Shown piece after piece: positions 1 to 6,623 of a DNA stretch of 8,462 bases. Below the pieces are notes generated by a model that saw only the letters and a program-made list of their open reading frames with translations, ran no database searches and was not told the DNA's origin. Positions within the stretch are counted from its first letter, which is position 1; the number at the start of each line of letters is the position of its first letter. Made by a program: the position numbers and the translations under genes. Source of the stretch: Alphaproteobacteria bacterium (GTDB taxonomy: Bacteria; Pseudomonadota; Alphaproteobacteria; Thalassobaculales; Thalassobaculaceae); assembly GCA_028822575.1 (NCBI GenBank), contig JAPKDN010000107.1, positions 1-8,462 of the forward strand, read 5' to 3'.

Positions 1-55
1 ACTGGTCGACGGTGGCGTGCGGTCGTCACAGAAAATTCGTCCCGCTTCCCCACCT

Positions 56-84
56 TTGGGCCGGGATACGACTACCTTTATATT
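56..84 (+). promoter_or_regulatory. Possible sigma70-type promoter for the first permease
   Basis: A TTGGGC hexamer at 56-61 and a TATATT hexamer at 79-84 are separated by exactly 17 bases, the optimal spacing for a housekeeping promoter. Transcription would start near base 91 and leave a leader of about 90 bases before the ATG at 181. The -35 matches only the first three consensus positions well. The rest of 1-180 shows no open reading frame or RNA gene that I recognise. Confidence 0.35.
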
Positions 85-180
85 CGTCGCTGGAAATCAA
101 ATAGCACCGCGCTCGCCCCTAGTGCCACCGAATGTCGTCCCTGGAGCAGACACGCTCACGCCGGCGTCGTAAAAGCTAAC

Positions 181-1155
181 ATGGCTCAAATATCAACCGC
201 CCCCACATCGGACAATGTTCGCGGGATCTATACGATCATGGTCGGCATGCTCGTGATCACGCTGCAGGACAGCGCCGTAAAACTGCTGAGCCCGGATTAC
301 GCGCTGCATCAGATTATGCTGTCGCGGGCGGTTCTCGCTCTGGTGATCACTTTTGGGATCCTGAAATACGAGGGCGGGTTCCATCTCCTGCGCACCAAGT
401 ATTTGAAGTGGCATCTGGCCCGGGGTGCTTTGATCGTTACCGCCAATATGACGTTCTTCCTCGCGGTCGCGGCGATGCCGTTGGGAGAAGCCGTGGCGAT
501 CTTTTTTGTGGCACCGCTGTTCATCACCGCCATGTCGGTGCCGTTCCTGGGCGAGAAAGTCGGGCCGAGACGCTGGGCCGCAGTTCTGGTCGGGTTGATC
601 GGCGTCATCGTGGTAATGCGTCCCGGAGCCGGAGTTTTCGACTGGGTAGTACTATTACCGGTGGTCGCGGCCTTCACTTATGCCTCGATGCAGATGCTGA
701 CCCGCAAGCTTGGCGCCACCGACAAGGCCTCGACCATGGCCTTCTACATCCAGATGACCTTCATTGCTTTCAGTCTGGTGATCGGCCTTGGATTGGGCGA
801 CGGTCGTTTTGCCGGCACCGGCAACCCGAGCCTGGATTTTCTGTTCCGCGCCTGGAGAATGCCGGAGACCAGCGATATTTGGCTGTTCATCTGGTGCGGG
901 GTGTCCGCCGGCTTCGGCGGGTATCTACTGAGCCAGGCCTACCGGCTGGGCGAGGCTGCGATCGTAGCCCCCTTCGAATATATCGCCCTGCCTCTGGCGG
1001 TTGCATGGGGTTACCTGGTGTGGGGCGACGTGCCGGACAGGACCGCGATTATCGGCATGACGCTTATCCTGGGGTCAGGTCTGTATATCCTCTACCGGGA
1101 AAGCGTTCGCGGCCGACCATTGGTCGCCGAACGACCGATGCCTCGGAACCGATAG
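181..1155 (+). CDS. EamA/DMT-family permease (10 TM helices)
   Basis: An inner-membrane carrier of the drug/metabolite transporter superfamily, 324 residues, slightly longer than the usual ~300. Hydrophobic segments fall at roughly residues 16-36, 43-61, 77-97, 102-122, 130-147, 153-173, 187-206, 233-252, 260-281 and 287-305, the ten-helix double-EamA plan. The first repeat carries the typical LGEKVGPRRW then GLIGVIVVMRPG (124-149). The second repeat has AYRLGEAAIVAPFEYIALP (253-271) and ends in LGSGLYILYRE. An insertion of about 25 polar residues (207-232) separates helices 7 and 8. The start at 181 is chosen because it leaves a short cytosolic tail before helix 1, although the ribosome site is weak. 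It is convergent with the RidA operon, so probably a separate transcription unit. Family members move amino acids, nucleotide-like metabolites or drugs, in or out. Substrate and direction cannot be inferred here. Confidence 0.93.
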   Translation: MAQISTAPTSDNVRGIYTIMVGMLVITLQDSAVKLLSPDYALHQIMLSRAVLALVITFGILKYEGGFHLLRTKYLKWHLARGALIVTANMTFFLAVAAMPLGEAVAIFFVAPLFITAMSVPFLGEKVGPRRWAAVLVGLIGVIVVMRPGAGVFDWVVLLPVVAAFTYASMQMLTRKLGATDKASTMAFYIQMTFIAFSLVIGLGLGDGRFAGTGNPSLDFLFRAWRMPETSDIWLFIWCGVSAGFGGYLLSQAYRLGEAAIVAPFEYIALPLAVAWGYLVWGDVPDRTAIIGMTLILGSGLYILYRESVRGRPLVAERPMPRNR

Positions 1156-1253
1156 GTGGCGTTGCGCCGAAGCGGAAAAATGCCTCGAGACCCCAGATCT
1201 GGTCCAACGCTGGCCGATAAGGTTTCTCTCCCGTTACCCCACCTTTATCCATC

Positions 1254-1271
1254 CCCCGACAAAGGTCGGGG
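1254..1271. terminator. GC-rich hairpin between convergent genes
   Basis: CCCCGAC (1254-1260) and GTCGGGG (1265-1271) form a perfect 7-bp stem with an AAAG loop, about 100 bases after the permease stop. No T-run follows on either strand, so it is not a classical intrinsic terminator. Its position between two converging transcripts still makes a role in stopping or protecting 3' ends the simplest reading. Confidence 0.35.
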
Positions 1272-1409
1272 TCGAAGCATGAGGCGGTGGCACGCAACGG
1301 ATAGCAGGGCGCTCTCAAAAGCCCGTCGAATTGCTCCACCACACGTCGCTATTCAATGCCTGGCGTGCATGATCGTTTGTTAGGGATCGACCTTGCTCTT
1401 TCGAAGGGG

Positions 1410-1424
1410 CCCGCGAACCGCGGG
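1410..1424 (-). terminator. Short hairpin just after the RidA stop
   Basis: CCCGCG (1410-1415) and CGCGGG (1419-1424) pair across a 3-base loop. The hairpin begins 16 bases past the end of the RidA gene on the minus strand. The stem is pure G/C but no T-tract follows it in the direction of transcription, so termination is only suggested by position. Confidence 0.3.
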
Positions 1425-1439
1425 GAACGCGAGATCGCG

Positions 1440-1904
1440 CTAAACGTCTTTCACCTTCACCGTCATCTCCACCTCGACGGAAATGTTGAACGGCAACGAG
1501 CCCATCCCCACCGCTGACCGGGCACCCCTGCCCGCCTCGCCGAAGATCTCGATCATCAAATTGGAGAACCCGTCGATCACCTTGGGGTGTTGGGTAAAGC
1601 CCGGCACCGCGTTGACCATCCCAAAGGTCCGCACCACCTGGGCCACCCGGTCCAACGAACCGAGGGACTCGCGAAGTACCGCCAAAGCTTGAAACCCGAC
1701 GTTGCGAGCCGCCGCGACGGCCTCCTCCACCGAACGGTCGGTTGGCACCTGTCCGGTCATTGGCGAGCCGTCGGGGTTGCGCGGCCCTTGCCCCGAGAGA
1801 TGAGCGAAGCCGTCCAGCGTCACCACCTTGGTATACGAGCCCGCCGGCGCGGAGGCGACCGGGAGCACAATCCCCAAATTCTTTAGTCTTTGTTCGGCGC
1901 TCAT
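1440..1904 (-). CDS. RidA/YjgF/UK114-family protein
   Basis: A small cytosolic protein of the RidA (YjgF/YER057c/UK114) superfamily, 154 residues from the chosen start. This fits the longer subgroup (~150 aa) that begins MSAEQRL and carries an N-terminal extension relative to classical ~130-aa RidA. Visible marks are LSGQGP near 37-42, the helix SVEEAVAAARNVGFQAL (58-74), FTQHPKVIDG (103-112), and the terminal ARSAVGMGSLPFNISVEVEM, whose Arg129 matches the conserved substrate-carboxylate-binding Arg of RidA. Known RidA proteins are trimers that hydrolyse reactive enamines/imines. RutC, which acts after the flavin enzyme RutA, belongs to the same superfamily. Start choice: GGGAG at 1912-1916 lies 7 bases from the ATG at 1904 but only 1 base from the ATG at 1910, so 1904 is preferred. 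It is the last gene of a three-gene operon, 35 bases after the DUF2000 gene. The exact substrate is unknown. Confidence 0.93.
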   Translation of the reverse strand: MSAEQRLKNLGIVLPVASAPAGSYTKVVTLDGFAHLSGQGPRNPDGSPMTGQVPTDRSVEEAVAAARNVGFQALAVLRESLGSLDRVAQVVRTFGMVNAVPGFTQHPKVIDGFSNLMIEIFGEAGRGARSAVGMGSLPFNISVEVEMTVKVKDV

Positions 1905-1911
1905 GTCCATT

Positions 1912-1916
1912 CTCCC
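1912..1916 (-). promoter_or_regulatory. Ribosome binding site that decides the RidA start
   Basis: The minus strand reads GGGAG here. Its 7-base spacing to the ATG at 1904 is normal, while the single base to the ATG at 1910 is too short. This favours the shorter protein, which also matches the usual MSAEQRL-type beginning of this subgroup. Confidence 0.6.
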
Positions 1917-1939
1917 TTTTCGGCGACCATCTCCTCACC

Positions 1940-2350
1940 TTAGGCGTGCATCTTGGCGCCCTTGGTGATCTTGTCGACCAGCTTACGCTCCTCTCGCAGC
2001 GCCAGACCGACGATACTCATCTCGTCCGGATGGCGCGCCTTTACGGTCGCGCGGTTCGCAGCGTCATGGCCGGTCTCGAACATTTCCTCGATATACAGCG
2101 ATAGCTTGGCATCCCGATCCATGCCGCGGCGGAAGTTAGTCTTGAGCTTCCCGCCGTCACAGGACAACACGATGACCGGTTGGATCATAAGTGGCGAATA
2201 CAGATTGCCCGCCGCGTCCTCGTAATCCTCGCCAAGCATCTCGGGCCGCGCTCCAACCACGCCGGAGGTCAGGAATGCGGTCACGTTGAGTTTCTGCCAG
2301 GTCGTGAGATCCTCACGCACCACGATGGCGATCTTAGTATCGAACTGCAT
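1940..2350 (-). CDS. DUF2000 domain protein
   Basis: A 136-residue soluble protein with the hallmarks of the DUF2000 family (Pfam PF09391, from memory). These are an N-terminal strand ending in VVREDLTTWQKLNVTAFLTSG (10-30), then LGEDYEDAAGNLYSPL (39-54), and a C-terminal part with HPDEMSIVGLALR (107-119). Structures of DUF2000 members are, as I recall, related in fold to peptidyl-tRNA hydrolase 2, but no reaction is established and I do not assign one. No signal peptide or membrane segment is seen. It starts 8 bases after the aldo/keto reductase stop with no strong SD of its own, so translation is probably coupled to that gene. RidA follows 35 bases downstream. Being sandwiched between an AKR and a RidA suggests a role in the same metabolic task, but that is inference. 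Confidence 0.9.
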   Translation of the reverse strand: MQFDTKIAIVVREDLTTWQKLNVTAFLTSGVVGARPEMLGEDYEDAAGNLYSPLMIQPVIVLSCDGGKLKTNFRRGMDRDAKLSLYIEEMFETGHDAANRATVKARHPDEMSIVGLALREERKLVDKITKGAKMHA

Positions 2351-2358
2351 GATCGGTT

Positions 2359-3225
2359 TCAGATCCCGAATATGGAGGAGAGCCCGGTACGCTCGCTATG
2401 CGCAGCCATCAGGGCATCATTCGGCAAACTGACCCGCTCCGCCGCCGCCCTGAGCACGGACGGTAGCAGACCCACGTCGCCAACCGAGTTGAGGAAAAGG
2501 CCTGGGCGCGAGAGCACGTAATGCACAGCGGTTCGGATGTCCTCCTCGGCCTCCAGCGGCTCATACCAGGTCGAGCGTCGCTTGGAGACACCCGCCGCCC
2601 AGGGACCGCGCGCCAGAGCTTTGATGGTCTGTACCGCAACGTTCTTGTCCTGGCAAATCTTCAAGGTTTTCTCAAAATCGTCCGCATAGGTAGCGTGATG
2701 CGCGGTCACCCAGTTATAGGGCATCAGGATGGAGTCGAAATCGAAATGCGCGAGCGAACGCCGGTGCATCGCCGCGACGTTCCAACCATGCCCGGTCACC
2801 CCGATGAAGCGCACCAGCCCGGCGTCCCGCGCCTCGACCGCCGCCCAAAGCGCGCCATCCTCGCTCATCGCCATGTCCCATTCGTCGGGATGAATCAGCG
2901 CGTGCAGTTGCAGCAAATCGATCTTGTCGGTGCGAAGGCGCTCCAACGACTTATGGATGCTGTCTCGCGCCTCGGCATAGGAGCGGTCCCGGGTCTTGGT
3001 CGCGAGAAAGAAATCGTCGCGATGCCGGTTCATCCACGGCCCCATCCGAAGCTCCGCGTCGCCATAACCTGGCGCGGTGTCCAAATGGTTGACCCCGAAC
3101 TCAAGCAACAAATCCAACGTCCGGTCGGCAGTCGCCTGGTCAACTTTGCCTAAAGCGGCGGCGCCGAAAATGATCGCCGAGCTTAGATGTCCTGTACGCC
3201 CAAAGGGCCGTTTCTCGATCGCCAT
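2359..3225 (-). CDS. Aldo/keto reductase family oxidoreductase
   Basis: A cytosolic NAD(P)H-dependent oxidoreductase of the AKR superfamily, 288 residues, a normal length for the short bacterial branch. The (beta/alpha)8 catalytic tetrad is complete: Asp49 in [10 protein letters not shown], Tyr54, Lys77 in FFLATKTRD and His108 in LLQLHAL. The N-terminal [21 protein letters not shown] is the usual AKR opening. [10 protein letters not shown] (139-148) and the [11 protein letters not shown] region (199-209) are also typical. These enzymes interconvert carbonyls and alcohols, and the substrate is not evident. It is the first gene of the minus-strand operon with DUF2000 and RidA. The start at 3225 has GGAGA at 3232-3236 with 6-base spacing. 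The promoter must lie in the divergent region shared with the LLM oxidoreductase, so the two transcription units may be co-regulated. Confidence 0.95.
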   Translation of the reverse strand: MAIEKRPFGRTGHLSSAIIFGAAALGKVDQATADRTLDLLLEFGVNHLDTAPGYGDAELRMGPWMNRHRDDFFLATKTRDRSYAEARDSIHKSLERLRTDKIDLLQLHALIHPDEWDMAMSEDGALWAAVEARDAGLVRFIGVTGHGWNVAAMHRRSLAHFDFDSILMPYNWVTAHHATYADDFEKTLKICQDKNVAVQTIKALARGPWAAGVSKRRSTWYEPLEAEEDIRTAVHYVLSRPGLFLNSVGDVGLLPSVLRAAAERVSLPNDALMAAHSERTGLSSIFGI

Positions 3226-3253
3226 GCCGCGTCTCCAAGCTAATCCCGACGCT

Positions 3254-3274
3254 CAAGCATAATGCGGATGCTTG
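3254..3274. promoter_or_regulatory. Inverted repeat in the divergent promoter region (candidate operator)
   Basis: CAAGCAT (3254-3260) and ATGCTTG (3268-3274) are perfect 7-bp inverted arms with a 7-base spacer. A nested palindrome GCAT-A-ATGC (3257-3265) overlaps the left arm, and ATGC recurs at 3268. The element lies 29 bases upstream of the AKR start and 89 bases upstream of the LLM start, where a dimeric regulator could control both directions. No regulator gene is in the window, so the cognate protein is unknown. Confidence 0.45.
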
Positions 3275-3350
3275 GCGAACCCCAGCACCAACGCTCGTTG
3301 TATCCCCCGGCGCCGTGTTATCCACGGATCAACGTGATGTCGAATTTTCT

Positions 3351-3356
3351 GGAGAA
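3351..3356 (+). promoter_or_regulatory. Ribosome binding site that decides the LLM oxidoreductase start
   Basis: GGAGAA sits 7 bases before the ATG at 3364. Two upstream in-frame ATGs (3262 and 3337) have no comparable site, and the one at 3262 falls inside the candidate operator. The 3364 start is therefore preferred. Confidence 0.75.
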
Positions 3357-3363
3357 CCGCCAC

Positions 3364-4305
3364 ATGGCTCCAAAGATCGGTTACCTTTTACCCACACGAG
3401 AAGCCGTGATGGAAGGCCGACCAGCCGCCGCTCCGCTATTGACCTTGGCGGAAAAGGCTGAAGATCTTGGTTATGACTCTATCTGGATCGGCGACTCGAT
3501 CACCGCCAGACCCCGGCATGAGCCTATCACTCTGCTGGCCGCAGCCGCAGGCCGGACACGTCGGGTCGAGCTCGGCACCGCCGTGCTGCTGCCGGCGCTG
3601 CGCAATCCGGTGGTTTTAGCGCATCAGATCGCGACCCTTGATCAGGCAAGCGACGGCCGGGTCATTCTAGGCGTCGGTATCGCCGCCGACGTGCCCAACA
3701 TACATGACGAATTCCGTGCCGTCGGCGTGCCATTCGAAAAACGCGTCGGCACGTTCCTCGAGGGGATCAGACTCTGTCAGGCGCTGTGGACCGGAGAGCC
3801 GGTGGACTGGGATGGTCGCTGGAATCTCACCCAACAATCCGTCGGGCCGACCCCGTATCGCAAAGGCGGCCCACCGATCTGGGGCGGTGGATCGAGACCT
3901 GCCAGCTTGACCCGCGCAGCGAAGAATTTCGACGGCTGGTTCCCGACCGGCCCCAGCGATTCCGCGATTTGGGGCGCCCAGTGGCGCGACGTTCAGGGCC
4001 ATGTGAAGGATGCGGGCCGGGATGTTGATGCCTTCACCGGCGCGATTTATCTCACCCTCGCCCTCGACGACGACGCAGAGCGGGCTAACGCCAAGCTCGA
4101 TAGCTTCCTGGAGAGTTATTACATGCAGCCGGCGGCGAAGCTTCGCAACTGGCAAGCCTGTTATGGCGGACCGGCCGAGGGCGCGGCGGAATGGCTGAAG
4201 GGTTTCGTCGATCAGGGGTGTAGCCATCTGATGCTACGCTTCGCCGGGGATCACGACCGGCATTTGGAAGCTTTCGCCAGATTGCGGTCAAAACTTGGTT
4301 GGTAA
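3364..4305 (+). CDS. LLM class flavin-dependent oxidoreductase
   Basis: A luciferase-like monooxygenase-fold (TIM barrel) enzyme of 313 residues from the chosen start. It begins PKIGYLLPTRE and continues with the family patterns LAEKAEDLGYDSIWIGDS (28-45), RTRRVELGTAVLLPALRNPV (64-83), then LDQASDGRVILGVGIA (92-107). The C-terminal part has PPIWGGGSRPASLTRAAKNFDGW (170-192) and ends CSHLMLRFAGDHDRHLEAFARL. Members use FMN or F420 to oxidise or reduce small organics, and the cofactor cannot be decided from what I see. It is clearly different from the second, RutA-like LLM enzyme downstream. The gene is divergent from the AKR operon and 148 bases upstream of the SDR, on the same strand. A weakly supported alternative start at 3337 would add nine residues. 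The substrate is unknown. Confidence 0.93.
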   Translation: MAPKIGYLLPTREAVMEGRPAAAPLLTLAEKAEDLGYDSIWIGDSITARPRHEPITLLAAAAGRTRRVELGTAVLLPALRNPVVLAHQIATLDQASDGRVILGVGIAADVPNIHDEFRAVGVPFEKRVGTFLEGIRLCQALWTGEPVDWDGRWNLTQQSVGPTPYRKGGPPIWGGGSRPASLTRAAKNFDGWFPTGPSDSAIWGAQWRDVQGHVKDAGRDVDAFTGAIYLTLALDDDAERANAKLDSFLESYYMQPAAKLRNWQACYGGPAEGAAEWLKGFVDQGCSHLMLRFAGDHDRHLEAFARLRSKLGW

Positions 4306-4386
4306 TCATGCTCTGAACACGTTTGGTAGCGATGAGGACCCAACAAGGGAAGACAGAATATTGCTTTGCTTTCCTTTGATTGGCGC

Positions 4387-4426
4387 GACGCGATTGCATG
4401 ACGCGACGGATCGCGACGCCGCGATC
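4387..4426. repeat. Direct repeat plus 7-bp stem-loop before the SDR gene
   Basis: GACGCGA occurs at 4387-4393 and again at 4400-4406, a 13-base period. It is followed by GATCGCG (4409-4415) and CGCGATC (4420-4426), perfect arms around a 4-base loop. The hairpin ends 14 bases before the SDR ribosome site. It could be a regulator site, a leader structure or the 3' end of the upstream LLM transcript. No T-run follows it. Confidence 0.4.
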
Positions 4427-4453
4427 ATCTCAGACTAGCCGGGAGACCAATCC

Positions 4454-5212
4454 GTGGATTTGCAACTCTTGGGAAAAGCATGCCTGGTAACAGGCGCCAG
4501 CGCGGGGATCGGCGACGGCATCGCCAGGGTTCTGGCGCGTGAGGGCGTGAGGCTCGCGATCACCGCGCGGCGCGGCGAACGGCTGGAGCGCCTGGCCGAT
4601 GAGATCGAGGCGGAAACCGGCGGCCGGCCCTTCATCGTGACCGCCGACCTCATGGATGACGACGCGCCGGAGGTCGTTCGCGCGGCGGTCCACAGTGCGT
4701 TTGGCGGCCTCGACATCCTGGTCAATAACGCCGGCCTGTCGAGCTCGCTTGATCCGATGATGCCGGACGAGGCCTGGAACATGCATTTCAATCTCAAATT
4801 CACCACGGTCCGGCGCCTGACGAACGCCTTCATGCCAGATATGCGCCAGCGCGGCTGGGGCCGAATCATCAACGTGACCGGCTTCATCGAACCGGTGGGG
4901 ACCAGCCCGGCGCTGGCCGCCTGCGCTGCCGTGCATGCCTGGGCCAAGGGCCTGTCGCGCGACCTCGCCTCGGACGGGATCACCGTCAACAGCGTCCCAC
5001 CCGGCCGGATCGACAGCGAGCAGATCATGAAGAAATACCCCGAAGGATCTCCAGCGCGGGTGGATCTAACCACCCATCAGATCCCCATGGGCCGGTTCGG
5101 CGCACCGGAGGACCTGGCGAACCTAGTCACGTTCCTGGCCTCGCCTCGGGCGGATTACATAACCGGCACGGTGATTCCGGTTGATGGCGGGATGTCACGT
5201 TTCTCGATGTGA
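4454..5212 (+). CDS. SDR-family protein with atypical active site
   Basis: A Rossmann-fold short-chain dehydrogenase/reductase-like protein, 252 residues, normal length. The cofactor-binding TGASAGIG (13-20) and the NNAG motif (91-94) are intact, and Arg39-Arg40 after strand 2 suggests NADP(H). The C-terminal half has GITVNSVPPGRI (175-186) and the closing YITGTVIPVDGG. Aligned by eye with FabG, the catalytic Ser falls on Gly143 (Thr142 adjacent), Tyr on Ala153 and Lys on Cys157. Of the tetrad only Asn113 remains. I recall a divergent FabG-like SDR subgroup that also lacks a full tetrad, so this may be a family trait and not a mutation. Dehydrogenase activity should not be assumed. The GTG start is forced: an in-frame TAG lies at 4436-4438, and GGGAG (4441-4445) sits 8 bases upstream. 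Neighbours are two flavin-dependent enzymes. Confidence 0.9.
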   Translation: MDLQLLGKACLVTGASAGIGDGIARVLAREGVRLAITARRGERLERLADEIEAETGGRPFIVTADLMDDDAPEVVRAAVHSAFGGLDILVNNAGLSSSLDPMMPDEAWNMHFNLKFTTVRRLTNAFMPDMRQRGWGRIINVTGFIEPVGTSPALAACAAVHAWAKGLSRDLASDGITVNSVPPGRIDSEQIMKKYPEGSPARVDLTTHQIPMGRFGAPEDLANLVTFLASPRADYITGTVIPVDGGMSRFSM

Positions 5213-5224
5213 GTCGCGATACGG

Positions 5225-5253
5225 TCGAAGCGCGGTATTGGAATGCGCTTCGA
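5225..5253 (+). terminator. 9-bp stem-loop just after the SDR stop
   Basis: TCGAAGCGC (5225-5233) and GCGCTTCGA (5245-5253) pair perfectly around an 11-base loop, starting 13 bases after the SDR gene ends. Only a short GCTGTTTG follows in place of a clean T-run, so it is an imperfect intrinsic terminator or a 3'-end stabilising hairpin. It suggests that the RutA-like gene downstream has its own promoter. Confidence 0.5.
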
Positions 5254-5410
5254 GCTGTTTGAGACCCTCGACCGGGCGGACAACGATAGAACGATCGATC
5301 GCCTCGATGTTTATCGCAGTGTCACGTAACAATACCTCGCGGTGAGGGACATGGCGCTTGATACTGTTTCTCGGCGTCCCTTGTGCCAAGTGGTTTCGTC
5401 GGGCACTTAG

Positions 5411-5527
5411 AGGAGACGCTCCTTGACCGCATCGGCCCCTACCACCTTATCCATGATCCCCTGGTCCCTTGGCCTCCCCCCTACACTTCGCCTACTGTCC
5501 CGTTATGAAAAATGCACTTTTCAATGA
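5411..5527 (+). other. Possible SD-led leader ORF, or promoter, ahead of the RutA-like gene
   Basis: AGGAG at 5411-5415 is the strongest SD in this 292-base gap. Six bases after AGGAGA, a TTG at 5423 opens a 34-codon ORF ending at a TGA at 5525-5527, overlapping the monooxygenase start (5505) in another frame. The SD can pair with CTCCT (5419-5423) in a small hairpin. Alternatively, TTGACC at 5423-5428 is a good -35 box, with a poor -10 (TTATCC, 5447-5452) 18 bases on. The two readings compete. I cannot decide, and both are weak. Confidence 0.25.
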
Positions 5528-6623
5528 TAACCGATTGAAGCTCGGGGTCATGGCCTTCAACTGTTCGGGCGGCTCGACCGTGACGACGGCGGATGGTGCG
5601 TGGCCGATGACCTGGGAAGACAACGCGGCGCTGGCCCGGATGGTGGACGCGGCGGGGATGGAGGTGTTGCTGCCGGTCGGACGATGGAAAGGTTATGGCG
5701 GCGAGACCAATTTCAACAACCGCACCTTCGAGAGTTTTACCTGGGCCTCGGGCATCGGCGCTATCACCAAGCATTGCACGGTCTTCGCCACCGTACACGC
5801 GCCACTGATCCATCCCGTGGCGGCGGCCAAGATGGCGGCGACGGCGGATCATATCTCCGGCGGGCGCTTCGCTATCAATCTGGTCGCCGGTTGGTTCAAG
5901 AATGAGTTCGAGATGTTCTCCGCCGAGTGGCGCGAGCATGACCGGCGTTACGAATACGCCGCAGAGTGGATCACGCTGATCAAGCGTTTGTGGAGCGAGG
6001 AGGAGGCTTTCGATTTCGATGGCGACTTCTTCCAAGGCAAGGCGCTGTGGAGCCAACCGAAACCAATCCAGTCGCCGCGCCCACCAATCATGAACGCCGG
6101 CTCCTCACCCGTCGGCCAGTCCTTCTCAGCGAACCACGCGGACATGAACTTCGTCATGCTGCGCCAGAAGGACGAGGACAGCGACAGCGCCCAGATCGGC
6201 CACCTGAAAACCCTGGCCGCCGATCTCGGCCGGTCTTCGCAATGCTGGATCCACGGCTATGTGGTGTGCCGCGACACCGAGAAGGAGGCACGTGACTATC
6301 TGAAGCATTACGTAGTCGAACGCGGTGATGACGTCGCGGTCGCCAACATGCTCGACATCTTCGGCGTGCAGTCTGGCACTCTGGAGCCGGCGGTGCTAGA
6401 GGCCTTCAAGTTCCATTTCAAGGCCGGCCACGGCGGCTATCCTCTGGTCGGCACGCCAGAGCAAATCGTCAGCCAGATGGAGCGGCTGTCCGAGATGGGC
6501 GTCGACGGCATCCTGCTCTCCTGGGTCGACTATCTCGGCGAAGCCAAGCAGTGGATCGAACAGGTGATGCCGTTGATGGAGCAGGCTGGGCTCAGGGCGC
6601 CGTTCAATCCGGAAATCCACTGA
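5505..6623 (+). CDS. RutA-like LLM flavin monooxygenase
   Basis: A TIM-barrel flavin-dependent monooxygenase, 372 residues, close to RutA length. It opens with LFNDNRLKLG, the usual beginning of this branch. KGYGGETNF (62-70) and FESFTWASGIGAIT (75-88) are family blocks. HISGGRFAINLVAGW (116-130) then aligns well with the RutA segment ending NLVTGW. Thr96, Asn125 and Trp130 match RutA Thr105, Asn134 and Trp139, which I recall as part of its oxygen/flavin pocket. RPPIMNAGSSPVGQSFSANHAD (192-213) and GYPLVGT (311-317) are also conserved. RutA and relatives (DszA, SsuD, SfnG) use FMNH2 and O2 to cleave C-N or C-S bonds. The substrate here is unknown, and no flavin reductase is encoded nearby. 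Start choice: ATG 5505 fits the family beginning, and a TTG at 5469 would add 12 residues. No good SD precedes it. A permease follows immediately. Confidence 0.92.
   Translation: MKNALFNDNRLKLGVMAFNCSGGSTVTTADGAWPMTWEDNAALARMVDAAGMEVLLPVGRWKGYGGETNFNNRTFESFTWASGIGAITKHCTVFATVHAPLIHPVAAAKMAATADHISGGRFAINLVAGWFKNEFEMFSAEWREHDRRYEYAAEWITLIKRLWSEEEAFDFDGDFFQGKALWSQPKPIQSPRPPIMNAGSSPVGQSFSANHADMNFVMLRQKDEDSDSAQIGHLKTLAADLGRSSQCWIHGYVVCRDTEKEARDYLKHYVVERGDDVAVANMLDIFGVQSGTLEPAVLEAFKFHFKAGHGGYPLVGTPEQIVSQMERLSEMGVDGILLSWVDYLGEAKQWIEQVMPLMEQAGLRAPFNPEIH

Noticed and set aside
1105..1132. Hairpin GTTCG / CGACCA-T-TGGTCG / CGAAC in the 3' end of the first permease gene
   Set aside because: It lies inside coding sequence, its outer arms are offset by a bulge, and no T-run follows. 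Codon constraint explains it as well.
3318..3326. TTATCCACG, one base from the DnaA-box consensus
   Set aside because: A single near-match with no cluster, no AT-rich unwinding element beside it and no replication gene nearby does not support an origin.
3262..3363. Longer N-terminus for the first LLM enzyme from the ATG at 3262
   Set aside because: The added residues do not resemble the family, the ATG lies inside the inverted repeat, and only the ATG at 3364 has a proper SD.
5195..5389. Minus-strand 64-codon open frame in the gap after the SDR
   Set aside because: It overlaps the SDR 3' end and the 9-bp stem-loop, has no recognised motif, and is probably chance in GC-rich DNA.
5469..5504. 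TTG start giving 12 extra residues to the RutA-like enzyme
   Set aside because: There is no SD before it, and the family normally begins close to LFNDNRLKLG, which the ATG at 5505 provides.
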